From the NCBI GenBank assembly GCA_011526105.1, contig WYAZ01000137.1, positions 1 through 64,000 on the forward strand: a stretch of 64,000 nt of DNA, read 5' to 3'. Of the stretch, positions 24,749 to 32,808 are shown one piece after another. The notes beneath the pieces were generated by a model that made no database searches, was not told where the DNA came from, and saw only the letters and a program-made list of their open reading frames with translations. The stretch comes from Deltaproteobacteria bacterium (GTDB lineage: Bacteria; Myxococcota; Kuafuiibacteriia; Kuafuiibacteriales; Kuafuiibacteriaceae). A program made the position numbers and the translations under genes. Every line of letters starts with the position of its first letter. Position 1 is the first letter of the stretch.

Positions 24749-27373
24749 CTACGCGCGGCGGCGCCGAACCAGAAGCAGCCCAAGCGCAAACACCGCGAGC
24801 CACGCAGCGCCGCTGTCGGCGGGCACCGATGAACACCCACCCGACTCAGCCCGAGGTGCACCCGGCGCATCAGACGCGAGCGCGTAGCCGCGCCGAAGCG
24901 TGACTTCATTGCGCAGACCCTGCTCGTCGATGGCGGCGATGCGAAGCTCCGCCGAGGCTTCTTCGAGCTCCGGGATGACCACAAAACCACGCGCGTCCGG
25001 ACGGACCTCGCGGAAGTCGCCGTCCACGCCGAGCTCAAAGCGAAGGTGGGTGCCGCTGACGACGTCCCAGGCGCTCAGGTACACGCCGCCGGCGCGGGCA
25101 TCGAGGCGCGTCTCGAGACGGGGAGGCTCGCCGTCCATGATGAGATCGAACTCGACCGGCTCGGGATCGAGGCTTCGATAGTTGCCCACGAAGCGCGAGC
25201 GCACCGAGAGGCGGTGGTGTCCTTGCACCGACAAGACGGGGTCGGCGACGATCTTCTCCGCCCCTTGGAAGAACGGCTGCCAGAGCCCGTTGCCGATGCG
25301 GATTTGGTGCTCGAGAAGACGGCCGTCGGCGGACGACGCCGGCAGACGCAGGTGAACCTCGGCGTGCTCGAGCGACCTCGGCCCGCGCACATGCAAGAGC
25401 TCGACCTCGGTCTTGGCGCGCACCGAGAGCGCGAGCCCGGGGTCGAAGTCGAGATTGGCGTAGACCGCGGCGTGCGCGTACCCGCCGCTGGGGCCCGCGG
25501 CCCCCTGCACGGCCATGATGTCGAGCCCGAAGCCGCCGAGCGAGCTGGCGTCCGGGAGCGCGATGGGGTCGAGAAACGAGCCGCTGATCTGCGGCAAGAA
25601 CACCGAGAGCAGACCGGGCAGCGAGGTCTCGATCTGCTCCGCCGACTCGCCGAGCAAACGATTGTTGGAGACCCGCACGTTCGAAAACGCGTTCGTCAAG
25701 TCGCCGGTCAGGAGCTCGACCTCGTTGTTCGCGTTCACCGCGGCCCCGAAGGGGAGCGCGAGATCGCCGGTGACGGTCATGATGTGGACCCATCGCTCTT
25801 CCACGATGGCCATGAAGTCGAGGGCGACCTCCGGCATGTTGACCGTGAGGAGCGGATCCACGACTCGGCCTGTGCTCGTGGTCTGACCGGAGCCGAGAGT
25901 GGCGCTGGGCAGTTCTGCCGCGCGGAGCAGGATCTGCACCGGCCAGACCGAGCTGGGATCTCGGTCTGAATGGGTGAGCAGCGAGAGCGAAGGCACGAGC
26001 AGAGAGAGCGTACCGGTCGTGAGCTGGTCCGTGTTGTAGGTCGAGACCCCGAGGCAGATCGCGCCCGTGGTGTACGCCGACCAAAGCGCCTGGTCGATGA
26101 ACACACGCGAGAGGCCGATGGCCACCATGTACGGGGTCTCGGGGGTGCCGTCGAAGTCGAGGTCGACGAGGTCACTGGAGGGCAAGGGTGGCGGGGACTG
26201 GAAGCTCGGCGAGGTGCGGGGGTTGGGCCGGTCGAGGGCGCACTCGACCGAGCGTGACACCGCTTCGAATCCAGCCATCATGCCCACTTGGTACCCCGTG
26301 GGGTCAGCGTCCGCATCACCACCGAGGAGGAAGCCGAGGTCGCTGGGTTGGACCGGCGCCAGCGCGAGGTCCCCGACCAGCTCGTCGAGCGAGAGGCGGC
26401 CTTGGATGGCCGCACGCATCGGCACGAAGGTGCCGGTCGCATCCTGACACTTGCCATCGACGTTGCACGATGTGCCGCCCGGGCAGGCGGGCAGACCAAA
26501 ACCGCAGCGCGCGGCGAGCATGCCGCGCACCTGCTTGTCGATGGTCCCGGTGAAGGAGCTCGCGAACGCGGGAATGAGCGCGTTCTTGATGGCGCTCAAG
26601 TTGCCGAGGCCACAGGTCACGGCGTCGAGCGCGTTGCTGTAGCGCGAGTTCGGGTCTCGGCTGATGGTGACGTCTTCGTCATCCACCGCGAGCGCCACGT
26701 CCGAGACGAAGAGCTCGAGCTGTCGGCCCCCGGTGCCCGTCGGTGAAGTCCAAGGGCGGCCTTCGATGGTGAGCAGGAACTCGGGCAGCGCGCCGCTTCC
26801 GGTTCGGCTGTTGATCTCGATGATGCAGTCCGCGCCGAGCGCGTCGTAGCGGATGGGGATGACGTTCGAGAGGAGCTGAGCGCCGACCGTCGCGAGGATC
26901 TTGTTGGGGGCCTCCGGATCGAGGTCCAAGTTCTCGAGCTGCAGCCACATGTAACAGGTGCGCTTGTTCGGGTCGTCGTCATCGTCGCGGCACACGGTGG
27001 CTCCGCTGGAGGTGGAGCGTTCGATCTCGAAGCCGAGCACCGGCACTGGCGCCTGGGTCTGGACGTCGACGCACACATCCAGGGTCGGGTGACAGGTGAT
27101 GTCGCCGTCGAATCGGGGCGGACACGGCACGTCTTGGGGACCACCACACTCAGCCGGCGAGTAGGCGGAGATCAGGCCCGCGAAGTCCTGCTCGATGAAG
27201 TCGAGGCCGGGCCCGGCGATACGAACCTGGGCGCTGCGCCGGATGAGGATCGACTCGTCGAAGCCTCCCGGGATGGGCGCGAGGTCACAGGCGGTGCAGG
27301 AAAAGTTCCCTGAACAGGCCGAGAGCGCGAACAGTGAGAGGATGAACACGCGATGAGCTGGGACTCCGAACAT
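24749..27373 (-). CDS. Large lipoprotein with MYXO-CTERM-like C-terminus
   Basis: 874 residues. The N-terminus has a lipoprotein signal with lipobox LSAC, followed by a Cys-rich start (SGNFSCTACDLAPIPGGF). The long middle is mostly beta-rich with EGF-like or Cys-pair segments (CPGGTSCNVDGKC) and acidic loops (DDDDDPNK). The C-terminus, GGCSSVPADSG then AWLAVFALGLLLV and RRRRA, has the Cys, transmembrane helix and Arg-cluster order of myxobacterial MYXO-CTERM sorting signals. Having both anchoring signals is unusual. ATG 27373 is used; a GTG 24 bp downstream is possible. Likely displayed at the cell surface; function unknown. Confidence 0.8.
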   Translation of the reverse strand: MFGVPAHRVFILSLFALSACSGNFSCTACDLAPIPGGFDESILIRRSAQVRIAGPGLDFIEQDFAGLISAYSPAECGGPQDVPCPPRFDGDITCHPTLDVCVDVQTQAPVPVLGFEIERSTSSGATVCRDDDDDPNKRTCYMWLQLENLDLDPEAPNKILATVGAQLLSNVIPIRYDALGADCIIEINSRTGSGALPEFLLTIEGRPWTSPTGTGGRQLELFVSDVALAVDDEDVTISRDPNSRYSNALDAVTCGLGNLSAIKNALIPAFASSFTGTIDKQVRGMLAARCGFGLPACPGGTSCNVDGKCQDATGTFVPMRAAIQGRLSLDELVGDLALAPVQPSDLGFLLGGDADADPTGYQVGMMAGFEAVSRSVECALDRPNPRTSPSFQSPPPLPSSDLVDLDFDGTPETPYMVAIGLSRVFIDQALWSAYTTGAICLGVSTYNTDQLTTGTLSLLVPSLSLLTHSDRDPSSVWPVQILLRAAELPSATLGSGQTTSTGRVVDPLLTVNMPEVALDFMAIVEERWVHIMTVTGDLALPFGAAVNANNEVELLTGDLTNAFSNVRVSNNRLLGESAEQIETSLPGLLSVFLPQISGSFLDPIALPDASSLGGFGLDIMAVQGAAGPSGGYAHAAVYANLDFDPGLALSVRAKTEVELLHVRGPRSLEHAEVHLRLPASSADGRLLEHQIRIGNGLWQPFFQGAEKIVADPVLSVQGHHRLSVRSRFVGNYRSLDPEPVEFDLIMDGEPPRLETRLDARAGGVYLSAWDVVSGTHLRFELGVDGDFREVRPDARGFVVIPELEEASAELRIAAIDEQGLRNEVTLRRGYALASDAPGAPRAESGGCSSVPADSGAAWLAVFALGLLLVRRRRA

Positions 27374-27406
27374 CGCGCGGAGTCTCGGGGAATTCCAGGG
27401 GTCCGG

Positions 27407-28300
27407 TCAATCGGTCTTTGTATGGCCCGGACGGCCAAGCTGGACGAGGTCGGGGTCGAGGCCTTCGGTCATCCGACCGGTCCGGAATCCCTCGAGATCG
27501 AGGGTCACGTAGCGAAATCCGGCCTCATGGCCCGCGGCGACGATCTGAGACCGCAGCTCGGGTTGCACCGCCCGGACCAGCTCGGTGGGCCCAAGCTCGA
27601 TGCGCACGAACTCGTCCTGCTCCGGGAGCAGGCGCGCGCGCACGTCGAAGAAGCCCAGCGAATGCAGCGCGTCTTCGAGCCGCTCGATGCGGCCGAGGCG
27701 CTCCTTGGTCACCTTCGTGCCGTGTGGGATCCGGCTCGAGAGGCAAGCGAGCTGGGCTTTGTTCCAGGTGGAGAGGCCGAGGTCAAAGGAGAGCGATCGG
27801 ATCTCGGCTTTGGTGAGCCCCACCTCCGAGAGTGGATGAATGACGCCGTGCTCCGCCGCCGCGCGGTGACCGGGCCTAAAGTCCGAGAGGTCGTCGTGGT
27901 TGAAACCGTCGACGATCACGCTCCCGGGAAACGCCTCCGCGTGAGCGGCCGAGACGGAGAAGAGCTCGGCTTTGCAGTGGTAACAACGGGTGGGCGAGTT
28001 CTCCACGTAGCCAGGACGATCGAGCTCGTGGGTGTCGACGACCACATGCGAGATCCCGATCTCGCGCGCGAGCGCGACCGCGGCCTCGAGTTCGCTCTCT
28101 GGAAGCGATGGGGAGCGTGCGGTGAAGGCCCTGGCGCCCGAGCCCAAGGTGTCGTGCGCCACTTTGAGCAGAAACGCGGAGTCCACCCCGCCCGAATACG
28201 CGACGAGCACACGACCCATCTCCGACAAACGCGCGCGGAGCGCGGCGAGCTTCTCGCGCGCAGCCTCGGAGGTCTCGATGCGTGGCGTCCCGGGGCGCAT
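27407..28300 (-). CDS. larE: LarE-like ATP-dependent sulfurtransferase
   Basis: 297 residues of the PP-loop pyrophosphatase family. LarE activates a substrate with ATP and transfers sulfur during biosynthesis of the nickel-pincer cofactor of lactate racemase. Seen here: SGGVDSAFLLKVA PP-loop, RCYHCKAELF with two cysteines, a VIDGFNHDD-like VIVDGFNHDD segment, and NKAQLACLSSRIPHGT where the family has its functional Cys. The presence of several cysteines may mean the iron-sulfur rather than the sacrificial version, but I cannot settle that. It shares one base with the stop of the PHP gene (TGATG). No larB or larC is in view. Start ATG 28300. Confidence 0.88.
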   Translation of the reverse strand: MRPGTPRIETSEAAREKLAALRARLSEMGRVLVAYSGGVDSAFLLKVAHDTLGSGARAFTARSPSLPESELEAAVALAREIGISHVVVDTHELDRPGYVENSPTRCYHCKAELFSVSAAHAEAFPGSVIVDGFNHDDLSDFRPGHRAAAEHGVIHPLSEVGLTKAEIRSLSFDLGLSTWNKAQLACLSSRIPHGTKVTKERLGRIERLEDALHSLGFFDVRARLLPEQDEFVRIELGPTELVRAVQPELRSQIVAAGHEAGFRYVTLDLEGFRTGRMTEGLDPDLVQLGRPGHTKTD

Positions 28301-29133
28301 CACGCGGTTCGCCTCGCTCGGTGGGCCTCGGCCTTCGCCTCGAGCGCGAGCCCGAGGTCGAGCGAAATGGGCGGGTGAATCGGCCACGGCTCCGCGTGGA
28401 AGTCGCTGCCGCCCGAGGGGAGCAGGCGGTGCTTTTTGGCGAAGTAGCCGACCTGATCGACCTGCCCCGGCGAGTGCCCCGAGTAGTAGACCTCCGCCCC
28501 GTCGATGCCCCACTGGGCCGCGCGCGCGAACAGGCCATCGACCTGGCTCGGATCCGCGCCGAGCACCAAGGGATGTGCGAGCACCGCGACCCCGCCCGCT
28601 TCGTGCAGCACCTCGGCCGCTCGGCTCGGGCTCACGACCTCGCGCTCCACGTGGGCTGGGCGACCGTCTGCCAGATAGCGATCGAAGGCCTCGCGCTCGG
28701 TCTTCACGACGCCTCTGTCCACGAGCGCACGAGCGATGTGCGGGCGGCCGACAGTGCCGCCATCTTTCGAGGTCAAGGTGTCCTTCGGGAGTTCGATGCC
28801 GAGCCCGAGGAGTCGTTCGGCGATCATTAGGTTGCGCCGCGCTCGACCGTGAACCAATGCATCGAGGAGCGAGAGCAAGCTCGGGTGTTCGAGCTCGAAG
28901 AAGTAGCCGAGCACGTGCACCGAGCGACCCTGCCAGGTGGCGGAGATCTCAATGCCCGGGACCAGCTCGACACCGAGCTCGAGCCCCGCCGCCCGTGCCT
29001 CCGCGTAGCCACCCACCGTGTCGTGATCGGTGAGTGCAAAACGCGTCACGCCGCGTTCGTGGGCTCGCCGCACCACCTGGGCCGGCGAGAGGAGCCCGTC
29101 CGAGACGGTGCTGTGTGCGTGAAAGTCGAGCAT
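28300..29133 (-). CDS. PHP-domain phosphoesterase (YciV/TrpH-like)
   Basis: 277 residues with the full PHP set: DFHAHSTVSDG, TDHDTVGG, GIEISATW, a mid-chain GRPHIARALV, AHPLVLG and the C-terminal GGSDFH. This matches the family that includes E. coli YciV (RNase AM), which degrades short RNAs or nucleotides such as pAp. It would be a cytoplasmic metal-dependent phosphoesterase. Processing of 3'-phosphoadenosine phosphate would fit a sulfur-metabolism operon, but that is inference. It starts 3 bp after the FHA-pseudokinase stop. Confidence 0.9.
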   Translation of the reverse strand: MLDFHAHSTVSDGLLSPAQVVRRAHERGVTRFALTDHDTVGGYAEARAAGLELGVELVPGIEISATWQGRSVHVLGYFFELEHPSLLSLLDALVHGRARRNLMIAERLLGLGIELPKDTLTSKDGGTVGRPHIARALVDRGVVKTEREAFDRYLADGRPAHVEREVVSPSRAAEVLHEAGGVAVLAHPLVLGADPSQVDGLFARAAQWGIDGAEVYYSGHSPGQVDQVGYFAKKHRLLPSGGSDFHAEPWPIHPPISLDLGLALEAKAEAHRARRTA

Positions 29134-29136
29134 CTA

Positions 29137-30204
29137 TCAGGCCGCCACGCGGTTGTTGCGCGCGCGCGGGGATGATTCCCGATAGAGCAGTCGCGCGATC
29201 TGGGCAAGCTGTCCCGCGGAAGGGTCGAGACCGGCCTCCATCGCCCCGTCCAGGAGTCCTTGCGCGACTTCGGTGAGCGGCGCGTCCACGAGCGCGCCGG
29301 CGGGGATCAGACGTCCGAGCCAGCCGAGCGCAGCAAGTGAGAAGCGATCGTCGAGGAAGCTCGGCGGACCCCCGCAGCGTCGGGCCGGGCTCAGGTACAC
29401 GCGACGTCCCTCGTGATCGAGATCCCCGGGCGCCGGCCCCGGCCGGCGCAGGATCAAGCGACCATCGAGACCGAGCAAGAACGCCTCCGGACAGATGGCG
29501 CCATGCGGACCGTAGAGCGCATGAAAGACCCCCACGGACTCGAGCAGCTGCGCGGCGAGGCTGTAGACGAACGAGAGACTCGGCTCGAGGTGTCCGTGCA
29601 GAATCGCGAGGTCCACCGATTCGAGGGTGACGTGTATGGGAATGCGCTCGGCCACACAGGGACGTCCTCGCACGGTCCCTACGTCGACGAGGCTCGGCAG
29701 ATAGGCCGAAGCCGGTTCGGCTGAGCGGCGCACGCGCTCGGTCCACGCGTCGAGGCGCGCCGCTTCGCAAACGCGCGAAGGCACCATCCAGTGCAGGATG
29801 GACTCCCCCTCGCGCTGCCAGAAGCAGCGCAGGTCCGAGAAGATGCTCGGGCGCTCGTCACCGAGCGTCATCGAACGGGACTGGGACTCGAATGGGTCCC
29901 GAGGCTGGGGCTCCGTCTCACAGTCGGGCCACGCCCGAATCCCGAGCTGTCCAAGGAAGAACGTGCGCCCTGGCGTCACGACCACCGGCGCCCGGATGCT
30001 CTCGTTGCGAACGACGGTGCCCTGACGCGAACCGAGGTCGACCACGACGAGGAGCCCGCGACGGGCGAGGATCCGAGCGTGCCGGCGGGCGACGCCCGCA
30101 TCCTCGAGCACGGTGAGGTCGGCCTCGGGCCCGCTGCCCACGACCACGTCGGCGCCCGGAAGATGGTGGATCTCCCCGTCCTTCTCGCCCACCTCGAGCC
30201 GCAC
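29137..30204 (-). CDS. FHA-domain protein with C-terminal pseudokinase-like region
   Basis: 355 residues from GTG 30204. Residues 1-90 are an FHA fold (DVVVGSGPEADLTVLEDAGVARRHARI, GSRQGTVVRNE); the position usually occupied by GR reads GS and the usual Ser before RRH is Ala, so phosphothreonine binding may be weakened. Residues about 145-355 follow a kinase C-lobe: HALYGPHGAICPEAFLLGLDG stands where HRDxKPEN is expected and YLSPARRCGG then DDRFSLAALGW matches the APE and DxxS helix F region, but HRD and DFG are missing. A scaffold or sensing role is likelier than catalysis. It lies between the sulfur genes and PHP/larE. Confidence 0.75.
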   Translation of the reverse strand: MRLEVGEKDGEIHHLPGADVVVGSGPEADLTVLEDAGVARRHARILARRGLLVVVDLGSRQGTVVRNESIRAPVVVTPGRTFFLGQLGIRAWPDCETEPQPRDPFESQSRSMTLGDERPSIFSDLRCFWQREGESILHWMVPSRVCEAARLDAWTERVRRSAEPASAYLPSLVDVGTVRGRPCVAERIPIHVTLESVDLAILHGHLEPSLSFVYSLAAQLLESVGVFHALYGPHGAICPEAFLLGLDGRLILRRPGPAPGDLDHEGRRVYLSPARRCGGPPSFLDDRFSLAALGWLGRLIPAGALVDAPLTEVAQGLLDGAMEAGLDPSAGQLAQIARLLYRESSPRARNNRVAA

Positions 30205-30273
30205 GGACCGATGATACCAGGCTGAAGCGGCCTTTTCGGGAGACCGAGAGGGGGGCGTTCGGCGGGTCAGCCC

Positions 30274-31533
30274 CTAGGCAGACGGGGATTCATCAGGGAA
30301 AGGCCGAATGAGGAGCGTGTCTCGCAGCGTGCGAGCCAGGCTGGCGTCGCCGGTGTGGAAGTCGGTGGCCCCCAGGTTCTGAGCGAGCGCGGCGCCCAGC
30401 CAGGAACCGTCGACCCCCGGAGGGGCTGCCCAGCGAGGGCGCGCCGCCGCGAGGGTGAGATCGGCCGGTGCGATGATCGCGTCGAAGCCGAGCAGCGCGC
30501 CCGAGCTCGGGGAGGCCGCGCCGTGAGGGATCGCGAGGACACGACGAGCGCCCATGCGAAGGAGCCAGGCGCGCGCGTCCACCGCCGACGGCAACTCGGC
30601 GCCGTAGACATAGACCGGCCCCGCAAGCTCGAGCAGCTTGGTGTGCACCTCGAGCTCTTCGACCGCGAGGACCCCGAGCGGACGATCATCCTCCGAGACG
30701 AGTTCGACGAGCGCCGATGGTTCGGGGGGTGGTCCCGAGCTCGCGGCGCGCAGCACGAGGGCAGCGCGCCACGGCGCCCCCGAAAGCAGCCGACCTCTGG
30801 CGTCCACCGACTCCCGCTCGGCCCGCCGGAGGTAACCTCCCAGCGGAGAGTAGAGTCCGGCCCCAAACAGCGCGAGCTCGCGCTCGACCTGTTCACTCAC
30901 GACGAGCCGTCGAAGCCCGAGGCCTTCGAGCCGAGCGCGCTCCGCTTGGGTCACCACGCGCGGCGAGAGCCGGCCGCCGACCGGAGGAATCGGTCGCGTC
31001 GCCTCACCACCCTCCATGAGACGCAGTTCGAGGTCTGGCAGCGGGCTGGCCCCACAGGCCACGAGCGGCAGTCGGGTCTCGAGGAAGGTCTGGCGCGCGG
31101 CATCGTAGGCAAACGCAGCCGCGTCCGCTCTCTGGCCGTCTCGGACGGAGATGACGATGTGCACGGCTCCGGGTACGAGCTCCTCGCCCTCCATCACCGC
31201 CATCGCGCGGTCTTCGGCGGAGAAGTAGGCGCCGGCGTCGGGATGAGAATGATAGATGACCCGCTCGTGGAGCCCCTTGTCCTCCGCTGCGGTCAGCGCT
31301 CGCATGCGCGCGAGCTCGTCGAGGCGAAAGGCGCTCTTGGCGTCTCGGGGGAACAGCGCCGGATCCTTCTCGTGATACTTATCCTGGAGATTCGCGATGG
31401 CCAGCACGTCTTCGATGCGCCCGCTCGCGCTCGCGTAGCCAATCCCGCAGGCCTCACGCGGGTAGTCACGCTCCGCGTGCAGGACCATGGCCTCGAGGTG
31501 TTGGGGCTCGAGTTCGAGATCGAAGACACGCAC
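30274..31533 (-). CDS. JAMM (Mec+-like) metalloprotease fused to a degenerate ATP sulfurylase
   Basis: 419 residues from GTG 31533. Residues 1-150 are a JAB/MPN domain with Glu 27, His 95, His 97, Ser 105 and Asp 108 of the zinc site (HSHPDAGAYFSAED); Mec+ enzymes of this type cut cysteine from the C-terminus of CysO. Residues 180-415 align with ATP sulfurylase: PIPPVGGRLSPRVV, GAGLYSPLGGYLRRAERESV, LGVLAVEE, VYVYG, and QNLGATDFHTGDASLA where catalytic enzymes have GRDHAG. The HNPxHxxH signature is absent, so adenylation activity is unlikely. 61 bp separate it from cysM. Probably processes the sulfur-carrier adduct. Confidence 0.82.
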   Translation of the reverse strand: MRVFDLELEPQHLEAMVLHAERDYPREACGIGYASASGRIEDVLAIANLQDKYHEKDPALFPRDAKSAFRLDELARMRALTAAEDKGLHERVIYHSHPDAGAYFSAEDRAMAVMEGEELVPGAVHIVISVRDGQRADAAAFAYDAARQTFLETRLPLVACGASPLPDLELRLMEGGEATRPIPPVGGRLSPRVVTQAERARLEGLGLRRLVVSEQVERELALFGAGLYSPLGGYLRRAERESVDARGRLLSGAPWRAALVLRAASSGPPPEPSALVELVSEDDRPLGVLAVEELEVHTKLLELAGPVYVYGAELPSAVDARAWLLRMGARRVLAIPHGAASPSSGALLGFDAIIAPADLTLAAARPRWAAPPGVDGSWLGAALAQNLGATDFHTGDASLARTLRDTLLIRPFPDESPSA

Positions 31534-31594
31534 GACCGATTGCGTCTAGCAGCCCCGAGCCAGACCAGCAACGGTCAGTCGCGCGCGGCGGCGT

Positions 31595-32521
31595 TCAAGG
31601 CGCACGGGCCTCGATGTAACGCGATGCGTGATCACAGAGCACGGTCGCGATGACCCCGGTCTGGTTCGCGGCTTTGAGGCGCTCCGCGAGGCGACGCGCG
31701 CCCTCGACGTTCGCGCCCGCCGAGTAGCCGACGAGATAGCCCTCCTCGAGCGCGAGCCGCTCCGCCATCACCCAGCCCGATTCGGTGTCGATGAAGAGCG
31801 TCTCGTCGAGCACGCCGGGGTCGTAGATCGCGGGCACGATGGAGGAGGCGAGATGCTTCAAACCTTCGAGCCCATGAAAGGCATCATCGGGCTCGAGGCC
31901 CACAACGTGGATCGCGGGTGAGATCTCCTTGAAGCGGCGCCCGGCCCCGATCACGGTACCGCTCGTGCCGATGCCCGCGACGAAGTGCGTCAGGCGATGA
32001 CCCAGCTCCGCAAAGATCTCGGGCGCGGTGGTCAGGTAGTGCGCGCGCGGGTTCGACGGGTTCGAGTATTGATCGGTGTAGAAGTACCGCGTGGGCTCGC
32101 ACCGCACGATCTCCCGCACCATGCGGATGGCGCCATCGGACTGCTCGAGCGGGTCGCTGTAGATGACCTCCGCCCCGTAGGCGTTCACGATTCGCTTCCT
32201 CGCCTCCGACACGTTCTGTGGCATCACGAGGGTGACGTGATAACCTCGTGCCGCCCCAAAGAGCGAGAGCGCCACGCCGGTGTTGCCGCTCGTGGAGTCG
32301 ATGAGGCTCATCCCGGGACGCAGTCGGCCGCTGGACTCCGCGTCCAAGATCATCTGAAGCGCCGGTCGATCTTTGACGCTGCCCCCCGGGTTCGCGAGTT
32401 CGAGCTTGGCCCAGATCTCGACCTGGGCGTCCGCCGGCTCCACCGAACGCAGACGCACGAGCGGCGTCTTTCCCACGGCATCGGAGATCGAAGCGGAGGC
32501 GGGGAGCAGGCGTGAAAGCAT
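31595..32521 (-). CDS. cysM: Cysteine synthase (CysM-like, PLP-dependent)
   Basis: 308 residues of fold-type II PLP enzymes. Lys 50 in NPGGSVKDRP is the Schiff-base lysine; DSTSGNTGVALS binds the substrate carboxylate, GIGTSGTVIGAGR the PLP phosphate, and GYSAGANVEGA ends the active site. CysK and CysM make cysteine from O-acetyl- or O-phosphoserine; the M. tuberculosis CysM takes sulfur from the CysO thiocarboxylate. A JAMM gene downstream and a CysO-like gene 11 bp upstream argue for that route here. ATG 32521. Confidence 0.92.
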   Translation of the reverse strand: MLSRLLPASASISDAVGKTPLVRLRSVEPADAQVEIWAKLELANPGGSVKDRPALQMILDAESSGRLRPGMSLIDSTSGNTGVALSLFGAARGYHVTLVMPQNVSEARKRIVNAYGAEVIYSDPLEQSDGAIRMVREIVRCEPTRYFYTDQYSNPSNPRAHYLTTAPEIFAELGHRLTHFVAGIGTSGTVIGAGRRFKEISPAIHVVGLEPDDAFHGLEGLKHLASSIVPAIYDPGVLDETLFIDTESGWVMAERLALEEGYLVGYSAGANVEGARRLAERLKAANQTGVIATVLCDHASRYIEARAP

Positions 32522-32532
32522 GGAAGCAGCGC

Positions 32533-32808
32533 TCAGCCGCCAGCGATGGCCGGGACAATCGAGAGTTCGGCCCCCTCGTCGAGTTCAGTCTCGAGCTCCT
32601 GCAAGAAGCGGATGTCCTCGTCCTTGTAGTAGAGGTTGACGAAGCGGCGCAGCGCTCCGCTCTCGTCACAGAGGCGCGCCTTGATGCCGGGATGGGCAGC
32701 TTCGAGCGCATCGATGGCCTCGCGCACGTTGCGGGCCTCCACCGAGACTCGATCCTGCTCGGCGGTGAAACGTCGCAGGGGGGTCGGGATGCGGATGTGA
32801 ATACTCAT
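32533..32808 (-). CDS. CysO/ThiS-like sulfur-carrier protein
   Basis: 91 residues with a ubiquitin-like (beta-grasp) profile: MSIHIRIPTPLRRFT first strands, VREAIDALEAAHPGIKARL helix, NLYYKDEDIRFLQ and SIVPAIAGG at the C-terminus. The terminal Gly-Gly is where family members are adenylated and turned into a thiocarboxylate. The closest layout known to me is M. tuberculosis CysO, which likewise ends in AxAGG. ATG 32808 overlaps the pseudo-cysteine-synthase stop (ATGA). No ThiF/MoeZ-type activating enzyme is in this window. Confidence 0.88.
   Translation of the reverse strand: MSIHIRIPTPLRRFTAEQDRVSVEARNVREAIDALEAAHPGIKARLCDESGALRRFVNLYYKDEDIRFLQELETELDEGAELSIVPAIAGG

Noticed and set aside
24579-24836. 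Minus-strand frame ending just before the gene at 24569
   Set aside because: It overlaps the end of the MYXO-CTERM gene, has no credible start or ribosome-binding site, and its first part is Arg/Pro-rich.
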